Shown here in pieces: positions 10,959 to 24,849 of a stretch of DNA of 60,000 nt. The notes under the pieces were generated by a model that saw only the letters and a program-made list of their open reading frames with translations, did no database searches and was not told where the DNA came from. Positions within the stretch are counted from its first letter, which is position 1, and each line of letters begins with the position of its first letter. The DNA is taken from the NCBI GenBank assembly GCA_903813345.2, contig CAIIXF020000008.1, forward strand, positions 14,866,822 to 14,926,821, read 5' to 3'. The translations under genes were made by a program, and so were the position numbers. The DNA comes from Owenia fusiformis. Taxonomy: Eukaryota; Annelida; Polychaeta; Sabellida; Oweniidae.

Positions 10959-12193
10959 GAGCCACAAAAATATGTTCACTGTAGACAGCTGTTCATTACA
11001 GAAAGGATATCCATTAGAGACAGGAGTTCCCAAGAAAAATGTGTTTACTGAGTGCTGACTAATTCCACTCCCTTCTTCAGTTTTGATTCTCTTATTATAT
11101 CTAAACTAATCTGTGTCTTCCACTAAAGCCATATTGAAGAAGTAAATGAATTTTTCTAAAACCTATTTGGTCTGGATGTTTCAGAAAAATTCTAATCAAA
11201 ATTCAATCCTTTCAGTGGTCCACTCTTTGTCTTATTAAGACCTTAACTGTTAATTCTATCTGATGTACTTTCAGATAAAAGACATCATGACTGATACTCC
11301 ATGACTGGTACCTCTACGGAGACATCAATCAAGACTTTGTCTATCCTTCAACATGATGAGCAAGATTCCCAATGGTCAGATAGCAGTGGACTCAGCCAGA
11401 TAAAGAGCCCATTATGATTGATCTAGAACTAGTCCTGGATGAGCCTGATAATACCTACACTGACAATCTATCAGCAATCGTAAAGCCAATAGACAAGATT
11501 TCACGAAAAAATCTGTCATTTTCACACATTTCTTGATTGGTTCAAAAGATTTATTGAAAATCATAGATCTGAAGATATCCGTTGATTCATGGACTCTAGC
11601 TAGTTGGAATCTAATATCAATGGCCATGAATTAAACCTTTCATAGTCTTGCATCAAGCCTTAGTGTACCTCCCCTACTAACATACACACCTACTTTATGC
11701 ATGGTAAAGAAATGTATAATGGGGAGAGGCTAGATACAAGAATATAATTTTTAAAGGAATGTTCTTGATTTTGGTGATTATATATCTTGATTAGAGTAAG
11801 GTGGTTTTGATACTCTATTGACCAAATATGGTGACATTCAATTTGTGTAAAAAATAAATAATACACAATTATTTTTCTGGCTTGCTCTTTTGATGGGCTT
11901 TTTTACTTAGCATTGCAGTGATTCGTACTTACTGACGAGATGATGGGAAAAGGGGAACACATATCATAGTCCTAAATAACAGAACAATGGGATGAATCTC
12001 TGAAAATGTTTCAGCACAGTTTTCAGCCATCAGTCACATGTTCATTTGAAAAACAAAATAATCCAATATCGTTTAAACCATGACTTTTATGATTCAAATA
12101 TTTCATAATAAATCATATTTGAAAATACATATTGCAGATGTTTCTGTATAATTTAATATGATACAAATGTAGCATCATTAATGAAAATAATTG
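10959..12193. other. Gene-free stretch
   Basis: I see no gene, RNA or clear repeat. The sequence is AT-rich, with stops in all frames at short intervals. Confidence 0.6.
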
Positions 12194-12399
12194 CAGTGAT
12201 CTCCCCAGCATTAAATCAAGTAGGTGCAGCACCCACCTGACATTTTGAAAATAGGCTTGCACCCACCTGAAAATCCATTTGAACCCACTTGAAAATGAGA
12301 AAAATCATGGAAAATGGGCATATTTTGACCAATTTTGGTCTGAATTGTGAAAATGAAAATTTCGCACCCACTTGAGAAAAGATACTTTGGAGATCACTG
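12194..12399. mobile_element. hAT-like MITE, CAGTGATCTCC family, copy 1
   Basis: The 206-bp element starts CAGTGATCTCC(CCAG) and ends GGAGATCACTG, with a 5-bp duplication AATTG at 12189-12193 and 12400-12404. Inside, CACCCACCTGAAAAT-like words repeat. Two more copies occur at 52675 and 56843, each with its own exact 5-bp TSD. CAG-starting ends with 5-bp TSDs fit the hAT5 group. Confidence 0.85.
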
Positions 12400-13380
12400 A
12401 ATTGTATATGATACTTTCACCAACAATGGTTTCTCCCATGTTATATATCAGTTTCTAATTTTGTTAGACGGCGTAAATATCATGTTTTTATATCACTGTC
12501 GTCAGTTTGTCGCCGTGCATTAAGTCTTAATATGCATTATTCTAAGTAATCAAGCATCAGAATAGAATGTTTCAGTTCAACTAGATTATATAACAATAAC
12601 GAAGCTCCATATGACAATTGCAAACGGTTCTTCATGAAATATATTGCAACTTTAATCATACCTTAAAGCAGTAGAGCTATTTTTAGGAAATTACAATTTC
12701 TGTCATATCCTTTAGGAGTTTTGTCAGGACTGCTAATGAAATTAAGTTCATTTTTAATGAATTACAGCAAAAATGTGATGGTTTGGGGATGGTGATCAGT
12801 TTATGAACTAAGATACACAAAATAATATAAATTAGTAAATGATACGATTTAAAATAGTATAACCATTGAAATCATATTAATTCAATTTTTGGATATAAAC
12901 TACAGACTGTGCCTCTTTCAAAGAACTCCTCATTTCAATAATTCTTGGGTTCACCTTGCCATGTTTCAGTTTGTTTGCAATATCATAGACCTCAAAGCAT
13001 ATGTTGGACTGCTGAATAAAAGCCGCTGGTCACGATGATTAATGTTTCTAGCTAGATTATTCTTCAAAGCTCATTGAGGAAGAGAAATTCCTTGTTCTAC
13101 ATTATATTACAAGACGAATCAGAATGCAAATGAATACAACACTAAGTGACCTTCCTGATACATTTTTCATTCAAGATGTTCTTTTTCTGTCCCAAATGGA
13201 TAAAATAAGGCAATAAATTAGGAAACATTAGCGTATTGTTCTATCTAGATCAGTCGTTGCCTTCATTCAGTGAACCCTTGAGGATTCAATGATTACTAGA
13301 TGGATCTATAAGCTCTTGATGTACAGTCGTGATACAACCATGACATTTTATTTATAACACGCTTATAGTGAATGTTTTCC
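12400..13380. other. Gene-free stretch
   Basis: Nothing recognisable beyond AT-rich sequence. Confidence 0.55.
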
Positions 13381-13730
13381 ACATTTTCTTAGTTATGATA
13401 CAAAAAGGGCATTGAAAAGAAAAGGCTTGCAGAAAGGGCTCTGAATGTATTCTACATTGAAAAGAAAGGGCTCTTCACAGAGAGGGCTCTGAATGTATTC
13501 CACATTTTCTTAGTTATGATACAAAAGGTGCTTTGCAAAGAGGGCATTGAAAGTATTCTACATTTTCTTGGGTATTGTACAAAAAGAGCTATGAATTGAA
13601 AAGAAAGGGCTCTTTGCAGAGAGGGCTCTGAATATATTCTACACTTTCTTGGTTATGATACAAAAAGGGGCATTGAAAAGAAAAGGCACTTTATAGAGAG
13701 GGCTTTGAACAGAACCAGCTCTATTTCAAA
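13381..13730. repeat. Irregular tandem repeat region
   Basis: Words ATTTTCTTAGTTATGATACAAAA, GAAAAGAAAGGGCTC and GAGAGGGCTCTGAAT recur four or so times at uneven spacing (units starting near 13381, 13501, 13560 and 13642). It looks like a rearranged minisatellite. There is no open frame. Confidence 0.65.
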
Positions 13731-16700
13731 ACAGATTTGAACTTAAGGATCTCTAGGTAGTGAGTCTAGAAGGGGTTCATGCAGCAAATGTTTTATGTAG
13801 AGAGGGCTTTGAAATGAAGTGGCTCTGAGCAGAAAAAGCTCTGGAATCATAGAGTAGAAAGTTCTACTGATTTGAAAAAAAGCCTTTGGGAAACAAGTTC
13901 CTGATTCCTAGGAAATTGCTCTGGGCTTAGTATAAGAATTAATGACTGAAATCCTCTATAGGGTTAAAAAACTGTTCTAATACTTAATATATTAATCCCA
14001 GGAACCACCAATCAGAAAAAATGATATTATAAAGTGAAAGAAATGTGCAACCACCAAAAACTAAATGTCACGATAAACCAAATCAAAATAGAAAACAATA
14101 AAATAATGGAATTACATAACTACCCTCACTGACTTTGTTTTAAAATACCTAAACAAGTCAAAATGCCCTAATACTCTGTTAACCTTGATAAGGTAGAATA
14201 GGAGATAAACATAGATCTTGATGAAAGGTAAGAAGCATGTAGCAAGGTGCAAAGTAAAAACCAACCATTTGTTTATCCAGAAAAATCCCAGACAATCAAT
14301 CGAATTGCACATTTCTATAGTTTCTTTTAGTAGTACTCTTTTGGGAGAAAATCTCTTTCATGTTTTGCCACCATGGGTCTGTCGCTTTCAGCTAAAATCA
14401 AAGTAAGTTTGGCACCAACTCCCATAGCTAGCAGTGGACTAGTGTAAGATCACTGTAAGATCTACTCCAATACAAGTAGATGGATCAATGACAGTGAAGT
14501 AAATTAGATTGCTACCCTGATCTCACCATCTCTTCACTGACCTCTGACTATGATCAATCTAGTAACAGTTTGATGTTTAACCAATGAGAGATTACCACAG
14601 AACCAGGCTAATATTTTCATGTGTACTGTAAATTTCAAGGTGCCCTATTTCCGCTTTGGGAATCCAGGGGCAGGTGTATTCTTTGGTATGTAGATTCAAC
14701 ATTCGAAAAATAAAATAAAAAAAAAATGTGAAAAGTTTTCTAACATGTCATTTTATCGCAGTTTATCAAAGTATCCTATCATCTGAGAGAGTACACCAGT
14801 AATATACAGTAGAGCTGTCTCTGTAGGACGAACAGCAAACTATATACGAGTGTAAAGAGTGTGATTTGATATCAATCCCTCATACAAAGGGTATTGGATT
14901 CCTGGGACATCAGAAGGGAAGGTGATCAATACGTCCACATATAAAGAGAATTAACTCAGTTAGAGATCTCAAGAGGATTAGCTACTGAATAGGAAGGACT
15001 TGCCCCATGCTTAACATTCTTGTCTTTTATTAATTTTGATCATTTTTAGATTTAAATGTAGTTCCTGATTGTAATTATATTTCTATATATTCTTGAAAGG
15101 TTTAAAAGACTTACATACTTTTTATCCAGTGCTTGCTAAGTTGTTAATCCCCCATTATATTCTTTGCGCTGCTTCTATAGTTTTGCACTATTTTTCATTT
15201 GAAAAATGACCACTGCTACCTTTTTCTTCAAAGGCAAATAAAAGAACTCTCTCGCTATGCAGAAAGACACATTTCAGGAAATGCAATTTGAGATTTTGTT
15301 TGTATAGTATTTGTTCTATTGTTGTTCTTGGATATTTATTAGGATACGTGTAACACAGGGACAATAAAAGAGGAAATTGAGCAATTTTTCATTTATTTAA
15401 GAAAAGGTTGGATTATTCCCCTTTGTCATTCATATTACACTCTAGGGTAATCATTTCAGAGACCTGTTAAAATATAAGACTGCTTACTTTGTAACACTCT
15501 CTAGGACTAACATGGGGCAATTTGGATGACTCAGTTCACATAATCATATCTGAAGATAAGTGATTTGGCGATTGATCCCTTGTGATGTCACAATAAGAAA
15601 CTGAATCTTATAAACCTTAGTAAATTCTTCTGCTCCTAAAGGAGAAGCCTCTCAGTCAACCAAATCTCCCTCAGGCATCCTCAAACAATAATGCACTGAG
15701 AGATAAGACAAGTAGATAGTGCCAGTACTAATCTGCCAGCTTAATTTTATGAAAAATCCACTTTCCATCAAAATTCAATTCCTCCACCTTATTCTGTCAG
15801 ACACATTCTTAACTCGAGCCTTGAAATCTCATATCAGATGATTAGGAATAAATCCCCATTGAAATCTGACAGGATCTTGATCTTTGTGGTTTAAAGAGAT
15901 TTTAAGTTTATGTCAAGATCCATTGAATAATTCACCAATTTGATATTCTGAAAACTAAAACATGCATTAACTTTATGTTGCTTTCTTCATTTCAAACAGG
16001 CAGGTCATTTAATGTTATTTTAAAACATTTTGTGTTTACTTGCTTTGATACTAGCATTTGGTCCTTTTTGGGTGTTACCCCTAACGCTTTCTAATTACAA
16101 ATATGGCTTCGCAAACTACTTAGTACACGTACTATCTATCGACCGAATCTCTGATTATGAAGTTAACATTAACTTCAAGTCAAGTCTAATCCATCAGAAG
16201 ATGATATCGACAAATAATCCTACTGCTGGTGAGACGCATCAATCACCATAGAAACTGACATTTTTGACGGAAACAAAATGATAATGAGGCTCGGGTAGTA
16301 TCAAGTATAAAACTGTAATGCAATTGTAGATGATATTTACCTTGCGAACAGAGTCTAGTGTTATAAACTACAACTACCCTCTGCCTAGTATAGACTATAT
16401 GACAGTTTAGCAGCCCTGCCCCGAAGATTGTTGCCTGTGACAGCCCGGGTGATAAATCATTTCAAATCTACCATGCTGACCTTTTCTCAACCAATCAGCG
16501 AAGTGGAAGGAACACATGCTAAATACGTGCTCATTAACTATGTGGTCAGAGGAAATGACCATATAGAAAGTCGTCCGTTTTTCGACGATGAACTCTAATT
16601 GGCTCGGTGAGATCAGAGATTTATTGTTAACTGAAAGAGTGGAGGCGAAGCTCTCTTTTAAGAAGTGAAGTCGAACGAATGCAAAGGGTAGATGATATTG

Positions 16701-19331
16701 TAATGTGTGAACGAAAGTAGCTCTCTCAGTTATTGATTTCTGAACTCTCTCGTGATATTACATCATGATTTACTTATTAAATAAGTTAATTAGAGCCCAA
16801 GCATCATATTGAGAACAAGGCATAAACTTGCAAAATGTCACAGCCTACCATTTGTTACAGAGGCTAAATACCCAACACCGAACACCAACCACCAAACACT
16901 GTCTACAAAAAGTTGGAGACTATGACGAGAAGTGGTGACATAAAAATTAGCAGTTGCTTGAACAGTTACAATGATCACTGATATGTTCACATACTGATTT
17001 ATTAAATTAGATACTGCCTCTATCAGTGTTCTCCAATAGATGCTTTTCTGTTGGCTCAACTATGTCATTTTCTAATTCTAAAATGTGTACCAAGTTGTAA
17101 GTTATACTCGTACATCGTCAGTTTATATCGAGGAAGCTTATATTGCATGTTGGCCCTAACATTGCAATTCAACTTTTTACACTTCTGTAATATAACCATG
17201 GCAATTTAACTGATTTGGTCATTTTTACAATTTTTCCTTGAAGGGTGACGCATATCGTTTAGCAAATCGAACGCTCGTTTCTGGTGTTGCTCACCGTTTA
17301 GTATAAAAGGCCCGATCCCGGAATAATACTCAAGGGTTCACAGGTTCGAGGTCGTTGTGTCAACACCTCTAACTGTAACTATATTATAGATCGTCACACA
17401 TTTATAAAAGGGTGATTTTTATTTTGACAAATCAATTCCACATTTATGGGTGAAGTTTCAGGATCTTCTATTTGAGTATAATAAGGAAAAATTGGCATCT
17501 AAATTTCCCCACAACGTAATAGCACACAGCTTGGCATATGAAATATCCTACAAATGAAACAAAGCAAGACAAACCGGTTTCTAATACAAGGATTTATATT
17601 GGCTGTTGTACATGTATTCTTTGAACGCAATCACTCTTTGGATAACGTTTTCAAAATCATTATAAACGGATTACTTTATCTCAAAGACAATTTCAATAAA
17701 CTGGATTTTACAGAACTCCCCTTATTTCTTAAAAATGGACTGATCCAGTTGATTCGCCTGGAGCCGCCATATTGTTTTTATACGGGATGCTTATCGGAAC
17801 CCTTTAAGGGGTTTATCACTTAGAAATTAAAATCAAATCAAATTATACAAAAAATCGAAGGGCAAATTGCAAGTGTCATATGAGATTTCTTAGGAAAGCA
17901 AGGGTGTTTTTACTTTAAATAATCTCAGGGCTCTAAACATCTTTCATTACATTATACAGTATTGGATTATTTCTTTAAAGGAAATGCCAGATCTCATTCC
18001 CTTCCATTATGCGATGTAACGTCAAACCATAGAAATACTTGAAAGGAAAATGACTAGAAGAGATTGTCAACTTTTATAGCTCGTAAGATCTCCTCGAATG
18101 AACAAATATTATTTTTCTGACACTGATATTGCCTTCTGGGTACTAAAGTCATGAGAAAATGGGACGACTCAATGTTTATAAACCTTACAACTGAATAAAG
18201 CACATAATGAATTTTGTATAAAACACACAGTTTAAATAATTTGTACATTCCAATCCTAATTACAAAAATCTCAGAAATATGAATTGGTGAAATGTTATAG
18301 AATTTGAAAATTAGCCAAAACAATATCGAAATACCTAAACCCAAAATCTATCAACTACCAGTCTTGCACAAATAGAAGAACTAACAAATGTGAGGGGTAT
18401 TAAAATAAACAATTTACTTCCACTATTGAAAATATTATTCAATGTGTAAGATTCATGGTTTTTCATTAATTATTTATCTTCAAGTAATATTTACCTGTAC
18501 CCAGTATATAATAGAAACCTCCTTTACTTTATTAACAGCAATATTCTTCTTATAGACATATACAATGCCCTACTGTGGTTATTAAAATGAGATACCTGTC
18601 ACTAATTCTATAAAAACAAGAGGGCAACAGGGTCAGTGAGTTCATGTAATAGAGAATAAAGAGTATGTCCAGGGTACCTGGTTTACCTATATTCTACTCT
18701 TTGCAAGAGCTTAACATGTTTCTTACTCTTTACACTAGAGATGATCCTTTGCACTAGTACACCAATAAAGATCATGTATGTATTTGAGATTTAAGATCTT
18801 GATATCATCAGAACTTCAAATCACATGTAATAGTGAGAGGGTAACTTGGCTAGCTAATGGTTTAGGGTAACGTTAATTTCAGGTAACTACGAGATTACAG
18901 ATCAATCTATCAGAGTTAAATCTCATCTGAACCTGAACAAAACACCACGAAGATCAAGTTTTTCTTGCTTTTAACCACAATGGGAATATATATATATAAT
19001 GAATGCCATATATAGAAATTCAAGCAAATATGTCTGGTATGATAGAGGAAAGGATAGGTATCGATTTGGTGAAGTGAATTAAACAATGTTTTTCTCTCAA
19101 ACCAATTATTGAAAACATTCTGTAAAAAGACACGGTCCTTTATGTAATCTTGACTGATTGGCAACAATTTAATGCAAAAATAATAATATATATTTTATAT
19201 AACTGTTTTTGTTAAATCTTTTTGTTTATTAGTGCAATTGTTTTTTGTTCCTTTCTAACAATTCTTGAGAATGAAATAAAATGTCTTTACGAACCTTGTT
19301 GGAACAAATTAGCATTTACAACATTTTCTTA
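13731..19331. other. Long stretch without a recognisable gene
   Basis: Short open frames (for example 16030-16251 and 17554-17823) show no motif, no codon bias and no paired splice sites. The only recognisable item is a member of a dispersed repeat family near 16836-16930. Large introns of flanking genes could lie here. Confidence 0.5.
16836..16930. repeat. Dispersed repeat, ATGTCACC-CATTTGTTACAG family
   Basis: CAAAATGTCACAGCCTACC followed by ATTTGTTACAGA and AAACACTG matches the units at 27535-27740 and 28125-28170, and weakly 33455 and 39900-40060. The family is unassigned and short (under about 200 bp). Confidence 0.55.
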
Positions 19332-19515
19332 GACCTCTCAATATTATATTATCCAAAGGAAATTTTGGTTGATTTAACAATAAGTATGCAAAAACTTAAA
19401 AAAAACAAAACCCCCCAAAATAGATAAAATTAAGATAAACCTTTTATTTTATTAACAAGATACTTTTTTTAAATCAACCAAACTTTCCTTTGTACAATTA
19501 CAATATTGAGAGACC
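19332..19515. mobile_element. Foldback MITE with TA duplication
   Basis: The 184-bp element has arms of about 50 bp that are inverted copies at roughly 80 percent: ends GACCTCTCAATATT and (inverted) GGTCTCTCAATATT, with AAAGGAAA-TTTGGTTGATTTAA further in. TA lies at 19330-19331 and 19516-19517. A mariner-like MITE is the likeliest class. Confidence 0.7.
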
Positions 19516-19517
19516 TA

Positions 19518-22500
19518 AACGCCTTGTGTTTATGTCGTTTTGTTCCAATGAGGTTCGGATAGATGTTTCATTTCATTCCGAACATATGATACCAAGAACA
19601 AAAGAAGTGTCTGATGAGTTACTAAAACAACATAGAGAAAAGTATAGATATAAATTTCAAATTATAATGTTACCATCCAAAAGACGACCATTTAATTGAC
19701 GATGTGTAAAATTTTCAGAATTTTTTGATGACTGGTTTAAGAGAAACGCGTGTTCAAAAAGTTCACCATATCGATACCACTCCTTTTGAGAAATTATTAT
19801 TGACCGAGCTCAATGTTGTTGCAGAGGGTATTGCATTATCTTTCTGCAACACTGCTTTACACATCCTCATAATATCATTCAATAAATTAAGACACAGGGG
19901 GCATGTCAAAATACGAAACTACTCGACATGACTCAAAATTGGAGTGTGATTACTAATTATACAACACCTTGTACTAATGATGATGATTATGTTTCTACAT
20001 TTTGTTTGTGCTGTTGTCTCAAAAGCTGGGCGTCATCCCGAGGGGTTCAACTATTCCCTAGATGTTGTTCTTCATAGAATATATATCCTTGGGGAAATGA
20101 CAATTTTCACAGATCATCATATAACAATGTTTTATTTTGAAATGACCCCAGGCGTCAGTGAATCAATAAAGAAGATGTGCGTGTAATAGAGGAGGGAAAC
20201 AAGATATCCTGTTCCTAAAGCAAAGCATCACTTCTTATATCCTTTTTACTAAATTATTTAAGACATCCAGCAAATTAGTTCAATTTTATACATGAGGTAT
20301 TTCTGGAATATTTGGCTGGTATATAAATAGTTCATATCCATCCAGTTAAAAATTCTAATATGATACCACTATAACAAGTCTGCAACCCCCATGTCTGTTG
20401 AAAGGGAGGAACCGCCAACCACCCCTCGGGCTATCCAACCATCTTCCGAAATTCAAGAAAGGTCAGCTACCTTGAACCCCATAGCTTTTGCCTCTATCTT
20501 ATTCATGTGAAATCTGTCACACGGGCCTGTCTTCTATTTCATCTGCTCGCAAATTGCTCATTATCGTTTTGCGAATAACATTTTTTATTAATATGACATA
20601 AGCGTAGATAATGTCACTCGCTGATTAAAATCTTTGGATGATTGAAAACTTCTGAAATATCTGTCAGCTTATGGGATGTAACCAAACTTAGGTTATTCTA
20701 ACTCTTATAAATTGGATATTGTCATCTGTCTTAATCAAGCCTTTGGTATATTTATCTACCCATATGTTTTCAAACTGAAAAATATTAATATACATAATAT
20801 GTATATAGTAGAACAGCACATATAATCTTTTGTAATTCATGCTCTTCAATGGTTGAACTATGATTGTTGGATGTTTTGTCCATAGAACTATTTCCCTGGT
20901 GCTGTCCGATATCAAGGGCAGATCTGGAAATCAAGAAATGCCCAAAAATGTTTATGCTTGTGCGAAAACAAATTTTGGGCCCCAAGTTTGAAAATTTGGG
21001 CCAGAATCTGAAAATTTGTCCCCCCCAATCCCCCAGTGAATATGCATTCCTGATTTAAAAAAACGTCAACTTTCAGGCAGCAGAATGATAACATCAATTT
21101 GCCTGCCAAATGCTGGTGGGTAAGTGTTGAAACAAAATCAGACTCTGGTACATATGGTTACATTGACCAATTCAACAAAGTTTTTCAAATTGTTTACTTG
21201 AGATTTCCAATAGCACCTAAGGGCTGTAAATTGTGCCTAAAAAGTAGGTTTAACACTCTTGGGGAAGGTTTTTTTCCAATTAGAGGCTCGCATAAAGTCA
21301 ACAAATACCCTTCAATAAATTTGTTTTTGCTAGAATTACTAGAGTAATACCAGAATTACTGGAGTGATACCAGAGCCTCTCCTGTATACAAAGATGAATG
21401 TTGTGAGAACACAGTTGTTATCAATGTACTCCAGAAAGCTTTCAACATCATAAAGGAAGATTGATATTTTAAAAGTCATAATGAAATATTCAATATTCCA
21501 ATGGCAGAGCAATCATTTTAGACAAAATTCTGAATCTCATAATTCAAAATGAATTAGTGTCTGTATGAAGACTTCAAGCCTCAATTAATTTCTGCCTGGC
21601 TGAGGAATTTTTACATAAAAAAATTACACGATGTGTTATCCTAGTCCCTGGATTGTAGTTATAGAGCTAACCCATGGCGCCATGGTTAATACAGCTTGCA
21701 TAATGTAGTATCAAGTCTGCAAGATCAAGTCTGTAACACTTGTATCGCTTCAACTTAATAAATAATGTTCGTTCCGGCATTTTTAACATTGAAAGTATCA
21801 GATTAATCTTTGTTTTAAAGCAATCATCAAAATTAATTTCAGAAAGAAATGTTTTACTATAGATAGATAGTGAGTGCTTGAATTTGTCTTACGACACTGT
21901 TATTCAATTGCCATAATTAATATGATTCCTGTATCAAGGCTATTACAGCTAAATAGAATTACATTCTCTTCAATACTTTGATTGATCTGAGTCTTGCTTT
22001 ATTAACAATCCAATTTTTATAAGTTGTCCAATATGATATAACAAAAGAGAGGACTGTTTGCTAATGATACAAATGAATAGGCTGGGATATCGGACATTCC
22101 TACACATTTCTGCTTTTCATTATATACTTCTCCCCTATTGTAATGTTCATCCTTAAACACTAAAACCACTTAACATATTAATTATACGATCAATGCTTGA
22201 AAAACAAATACGAGCAATTTCCTTAATGTTCCTACAATTCAAATAAAAATAAAATTCTATAAGAATTCTGAGTGGCCTTCAATTAATTTGAATATAAATG
22301 TTGATACAGAATCATTGGTCTATTCCAAACATTGACTCAAAAGGTAACATTACCCCCGTTCAATAAACATGTTTGTCCACGAACATTGAACTGGTCTGCA
22401 TATAACATGTATTGAAACAATACACAGCAATACAAAGGCTTTCAGATCAGGATTTAATGAGCACAATTATAATACAAATAATATTTTGATGATCGAACCA

Positions 22501-23455
22501 GGAACAAGTTGATTGATCAAAACAAGTAGATTGTACAGCATTAAAAGCATAAGCATAAAGAGTTGGCCTAATACGTGGACCCCTTATTAATGAAATAACA
22601 CATTTTAGACATCCTAACAGCTTCACAATTTTTACATGAAATTATCATAAAGAAAATTAATTTCAAATAATTTGACATATTATTCATCAAGACTTTCGCT
22701 TTAGGGTATGGGATCATTTTTTCAAAAATCTTGCAATTGGCACACCTTGTCATGAAAAATTATATAATTCTTTTATCAAAGTTTGATATACCATTTTAAT
22801 ATTTTAAAAGATGGATATTTTTTATTTTAATCTATAAGTACTTAGCCTAATGCAAACTGAGATCAATGTAAGTGATACTAGCTAAGTTTTCAACCTTGCA
22901 TTTGGGTTTACTTTTCAGCTGTATCATGTATATTGAAACCTTGAATTTTTAATCCATCTAAGACATTAACAAACCATAAAACAAGTTAAATTCCTTAAAA
23001 TATAATATATGCCTAGAAATATATATGTTGCAAGTGTTGAGATAATATTCACCTCTTTTCATTTTGTCACAATTAGGAAGTGATCTTTCGTAGAATTTGA
23101 CATTCTGCGACTCTAATTTTCAAATCTGACACAGAAAATATGTTCAAACTGCAAATCAAACGTCTACATTTATTGGACAAAGTAATTAGCCTGATCAACA
23201 ATATGAAGATGGACACTAGAGTTATCCTGGTAGAATATGAAAGGCATGAAATCATCGACATGATTATTTAGTCTTGGAATTGCTCAGCTATTTCCTATTG
23301 ATCTGATTCAGACAGTGAACCTATTGATTTTCCGAGACTTAATTCTACATTGCAACTCCCCATGACACAAACATCATCTTTCCCATGTTCTACACGAAGT
23401 CTCATGATGAAATCTCAACAAACAGCAAAATCATCATTTTTCAGATAACAACAAT
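19518..23455. other. Long stretch without a recognisable gene
   Basis: Only a fragment of the GGCGGATCTGG repeat family (20912-21040) and a 22-bp direct duplication near 21338-21375 (AGAATTACTAGAGTAATACC type) are visible. No coding exon is supported. Confidence 0.5.
20912..21040 (+). repeat. Fragment of GGCGGATCTGG repeat family
   Basis: Begins ATCAAGGGCAGATCTGGAAA and continues with runs of GGGCCC, AATTTTG and a C tract, like the better preserved copies at 38952, 44211 and 45237. It is diverged and has no second end. Confidence 0.6.
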
Positions 23456-23549
23456 TTATTGAGAAAGGCGCTGTTCCCCATCGTGGTAACCCACGCCTCC
23501 TCCACTGCTGTCCTTCTGGACATCTACGATACGCAGTGAGAAATCGATG
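23456..23549 (-). CDS. Possible terminal coding exon, unknown gene
   Basis: On the minus strand a splice acceptor (CTAATGCTCATAG, ending 23550) is followed by a GC-richer 30-codon frame (IDFSLRIVDVQKD...GYHDGEQRLSQ, then stop). The stop overlaps an AATAAA hexamer. The higher GC than its surroundings and the acceptor make it worth listing, but no domain is recognised. The plus strand is also open for a similar length. Its phase does not fit the neurexin exon 2.5 kb upstream. Confidence 0.25.
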
Positions 23550-23952
23550 CTATGAGCATTAGAATTGCTGTTTCGTATCTACTGTGTATTACAAAATCAT
23601 AATTTGAAATGATAATATAATAATATTACATGTTCCAAAGGGATTAGATTAGCTTACATCATTTGTATAAATGGAGTGGATACAGTGATTGTGTGATGCA
23701 ATTATCTAAAGTGATCACTGAGCTATTGAACCTCTGTGTAATTAAGATTCCAATTCTACTATAATATACACTTATAGTTACGAGTTGTGAAATCTATAAA
23801 TTAGGCCAAACAACTGCAAAAGCATGAACGCTTTAGAAACACATTATGTCATTCTGATTTAGCAGGGTCCCTCTTTTAGCATACTAAAGGACATTGTAGG
23901 CTATTCAGGTTGTAGTTTAACCAAATAATATGACCCCATTGACCCTATGTTA

Positions 23953-24192
23953 TAAAATCACAAAAAGTGGAACATCTTTTCTTGTATTGGACATATAACA
24001 TGTTCTTTTACTGGACATATTTTATTTTACATAACTATTAGATACACAAGGGTGATGTGAAAATTGAACCACTAAAACAGATGTAATTTAAGTTTAATGG
24101 AACTTTCTACTATACCCGCCATGCAATCTGACCTGAACGAGCCACCTGGTGGTGAAACTGGTAACTACCTACTCACATATGAGTTATTCCTT
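23953..24192 (+). repeat. Dispersed repeat with strongly conserved core
   Basis: The core at 24130-24174 (GAGCCACCTGGTGGTGAAAC and flanks) is almost identical to 57613-57657, and flanking words (CACAAAAAGTG, TTTTCTTGTATTGGACA) match with indels. A 45-bp core more conserved than its flanks resembles SINE core domains. There is no tRNA-like head. Class unassigned. Confidence 0.65.
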
Positions 24193-24232
24193 CAAGTTAT
24201 CTCATCAGAGATGTTTTACTAACATAATATGC

Positions 24233-24349
24233 CAGGCCCATAGCCAGGTAGGGGGGGGGGGTCTTTCGAAAAATGTTCTCAAATGAGGAGTGACCCCCAG
24301 GAGTTTTTTGAAAAATGAACCCCCTTGGCAAAAGCTGGCTACAGGCCCG
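24233..24349. mobile_element. hAT-like MITE, CAGGCCCRTAGCCAG ends
   Basis: Starts CAGGCCCATAGCCAG, ends CTGGCTACAGGCCCG, with a G run and a poor copy of its own interior between. The ends are imperfect inverted repeats and I cannot show a clean target duplication. A second one-ended copy starts at 28672. Confidence 0.5.
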
Positions 24350-24490
24350 TATAGACAGAAATAAGAGAAACAACAACTGTGCAGAGTAATTGTTATTTCT
24401 TCTTCATTCACACCTTATTTGTGTTAATTATTAGAACTAAATATTGACAATGGATATCATATATACATGTGCCTGTAGTATATATTTGAT

Positions 24491-24514
24491 ATCACACAAT
24501 TGAAATTGTGTGAT
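24491..24514. repeat. Short hairpin palindrome
   Basis: ATCACACAATT, two bases, then AATTGTGTGAT: 11-bp perfect arms. Purpose unknown. Confidence 0.7.
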
Positions 24515-24742
24515 TATATTGTATCAAATCCAAACCATAATATATGATATTGTCATATTGTATGAAATTTGGAAACGAAAGGGGTTAAACTTATGATCTT
24601 CACAATTACACACTACCTGATGTTCATTTCTTAAATCAAAGGATCTTCATCCTCCAAATACAGCAATGGCTCGAGATATCATCAAGTCTGTTCTTTCCTC
24701 CTACAAAACAGCTTGGATGATGTCTTGTGCCCTGCCTTTGTA

Positions 24743-24846
24743 GTCTTGTGTCAAGACTCTGGACTCCCTCCCCCTATCTACTTTACACAAGGTGTGTTGT
24801 GTCGGAAAAGTAGATAAGGAGGGGGTCTACAGTCTTAAAGCAAGAC
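24743..24846. mobile_element. Foldback MITE of 104 bp
   Basis: Nearly the whole element is two inverted arms of about 42 bp (GTCTTG..AAGACT..GGACTCCCTCC..TATCTACTT and its inverse) around a short loop. TA flanks both ends (24741-24742, 24847-24848), consistent with a Tc1/mariner target duplication. Confidence 0.7.
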
Positions 24847-24849
24847 TAC

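Noticed and set aside
17281-17360. Possible tRNA (GGTTCACAGGTTCGAGG)
   Set aside because: B-box-like words only. No A box, acceptor stem or cloverleaf can be folded.
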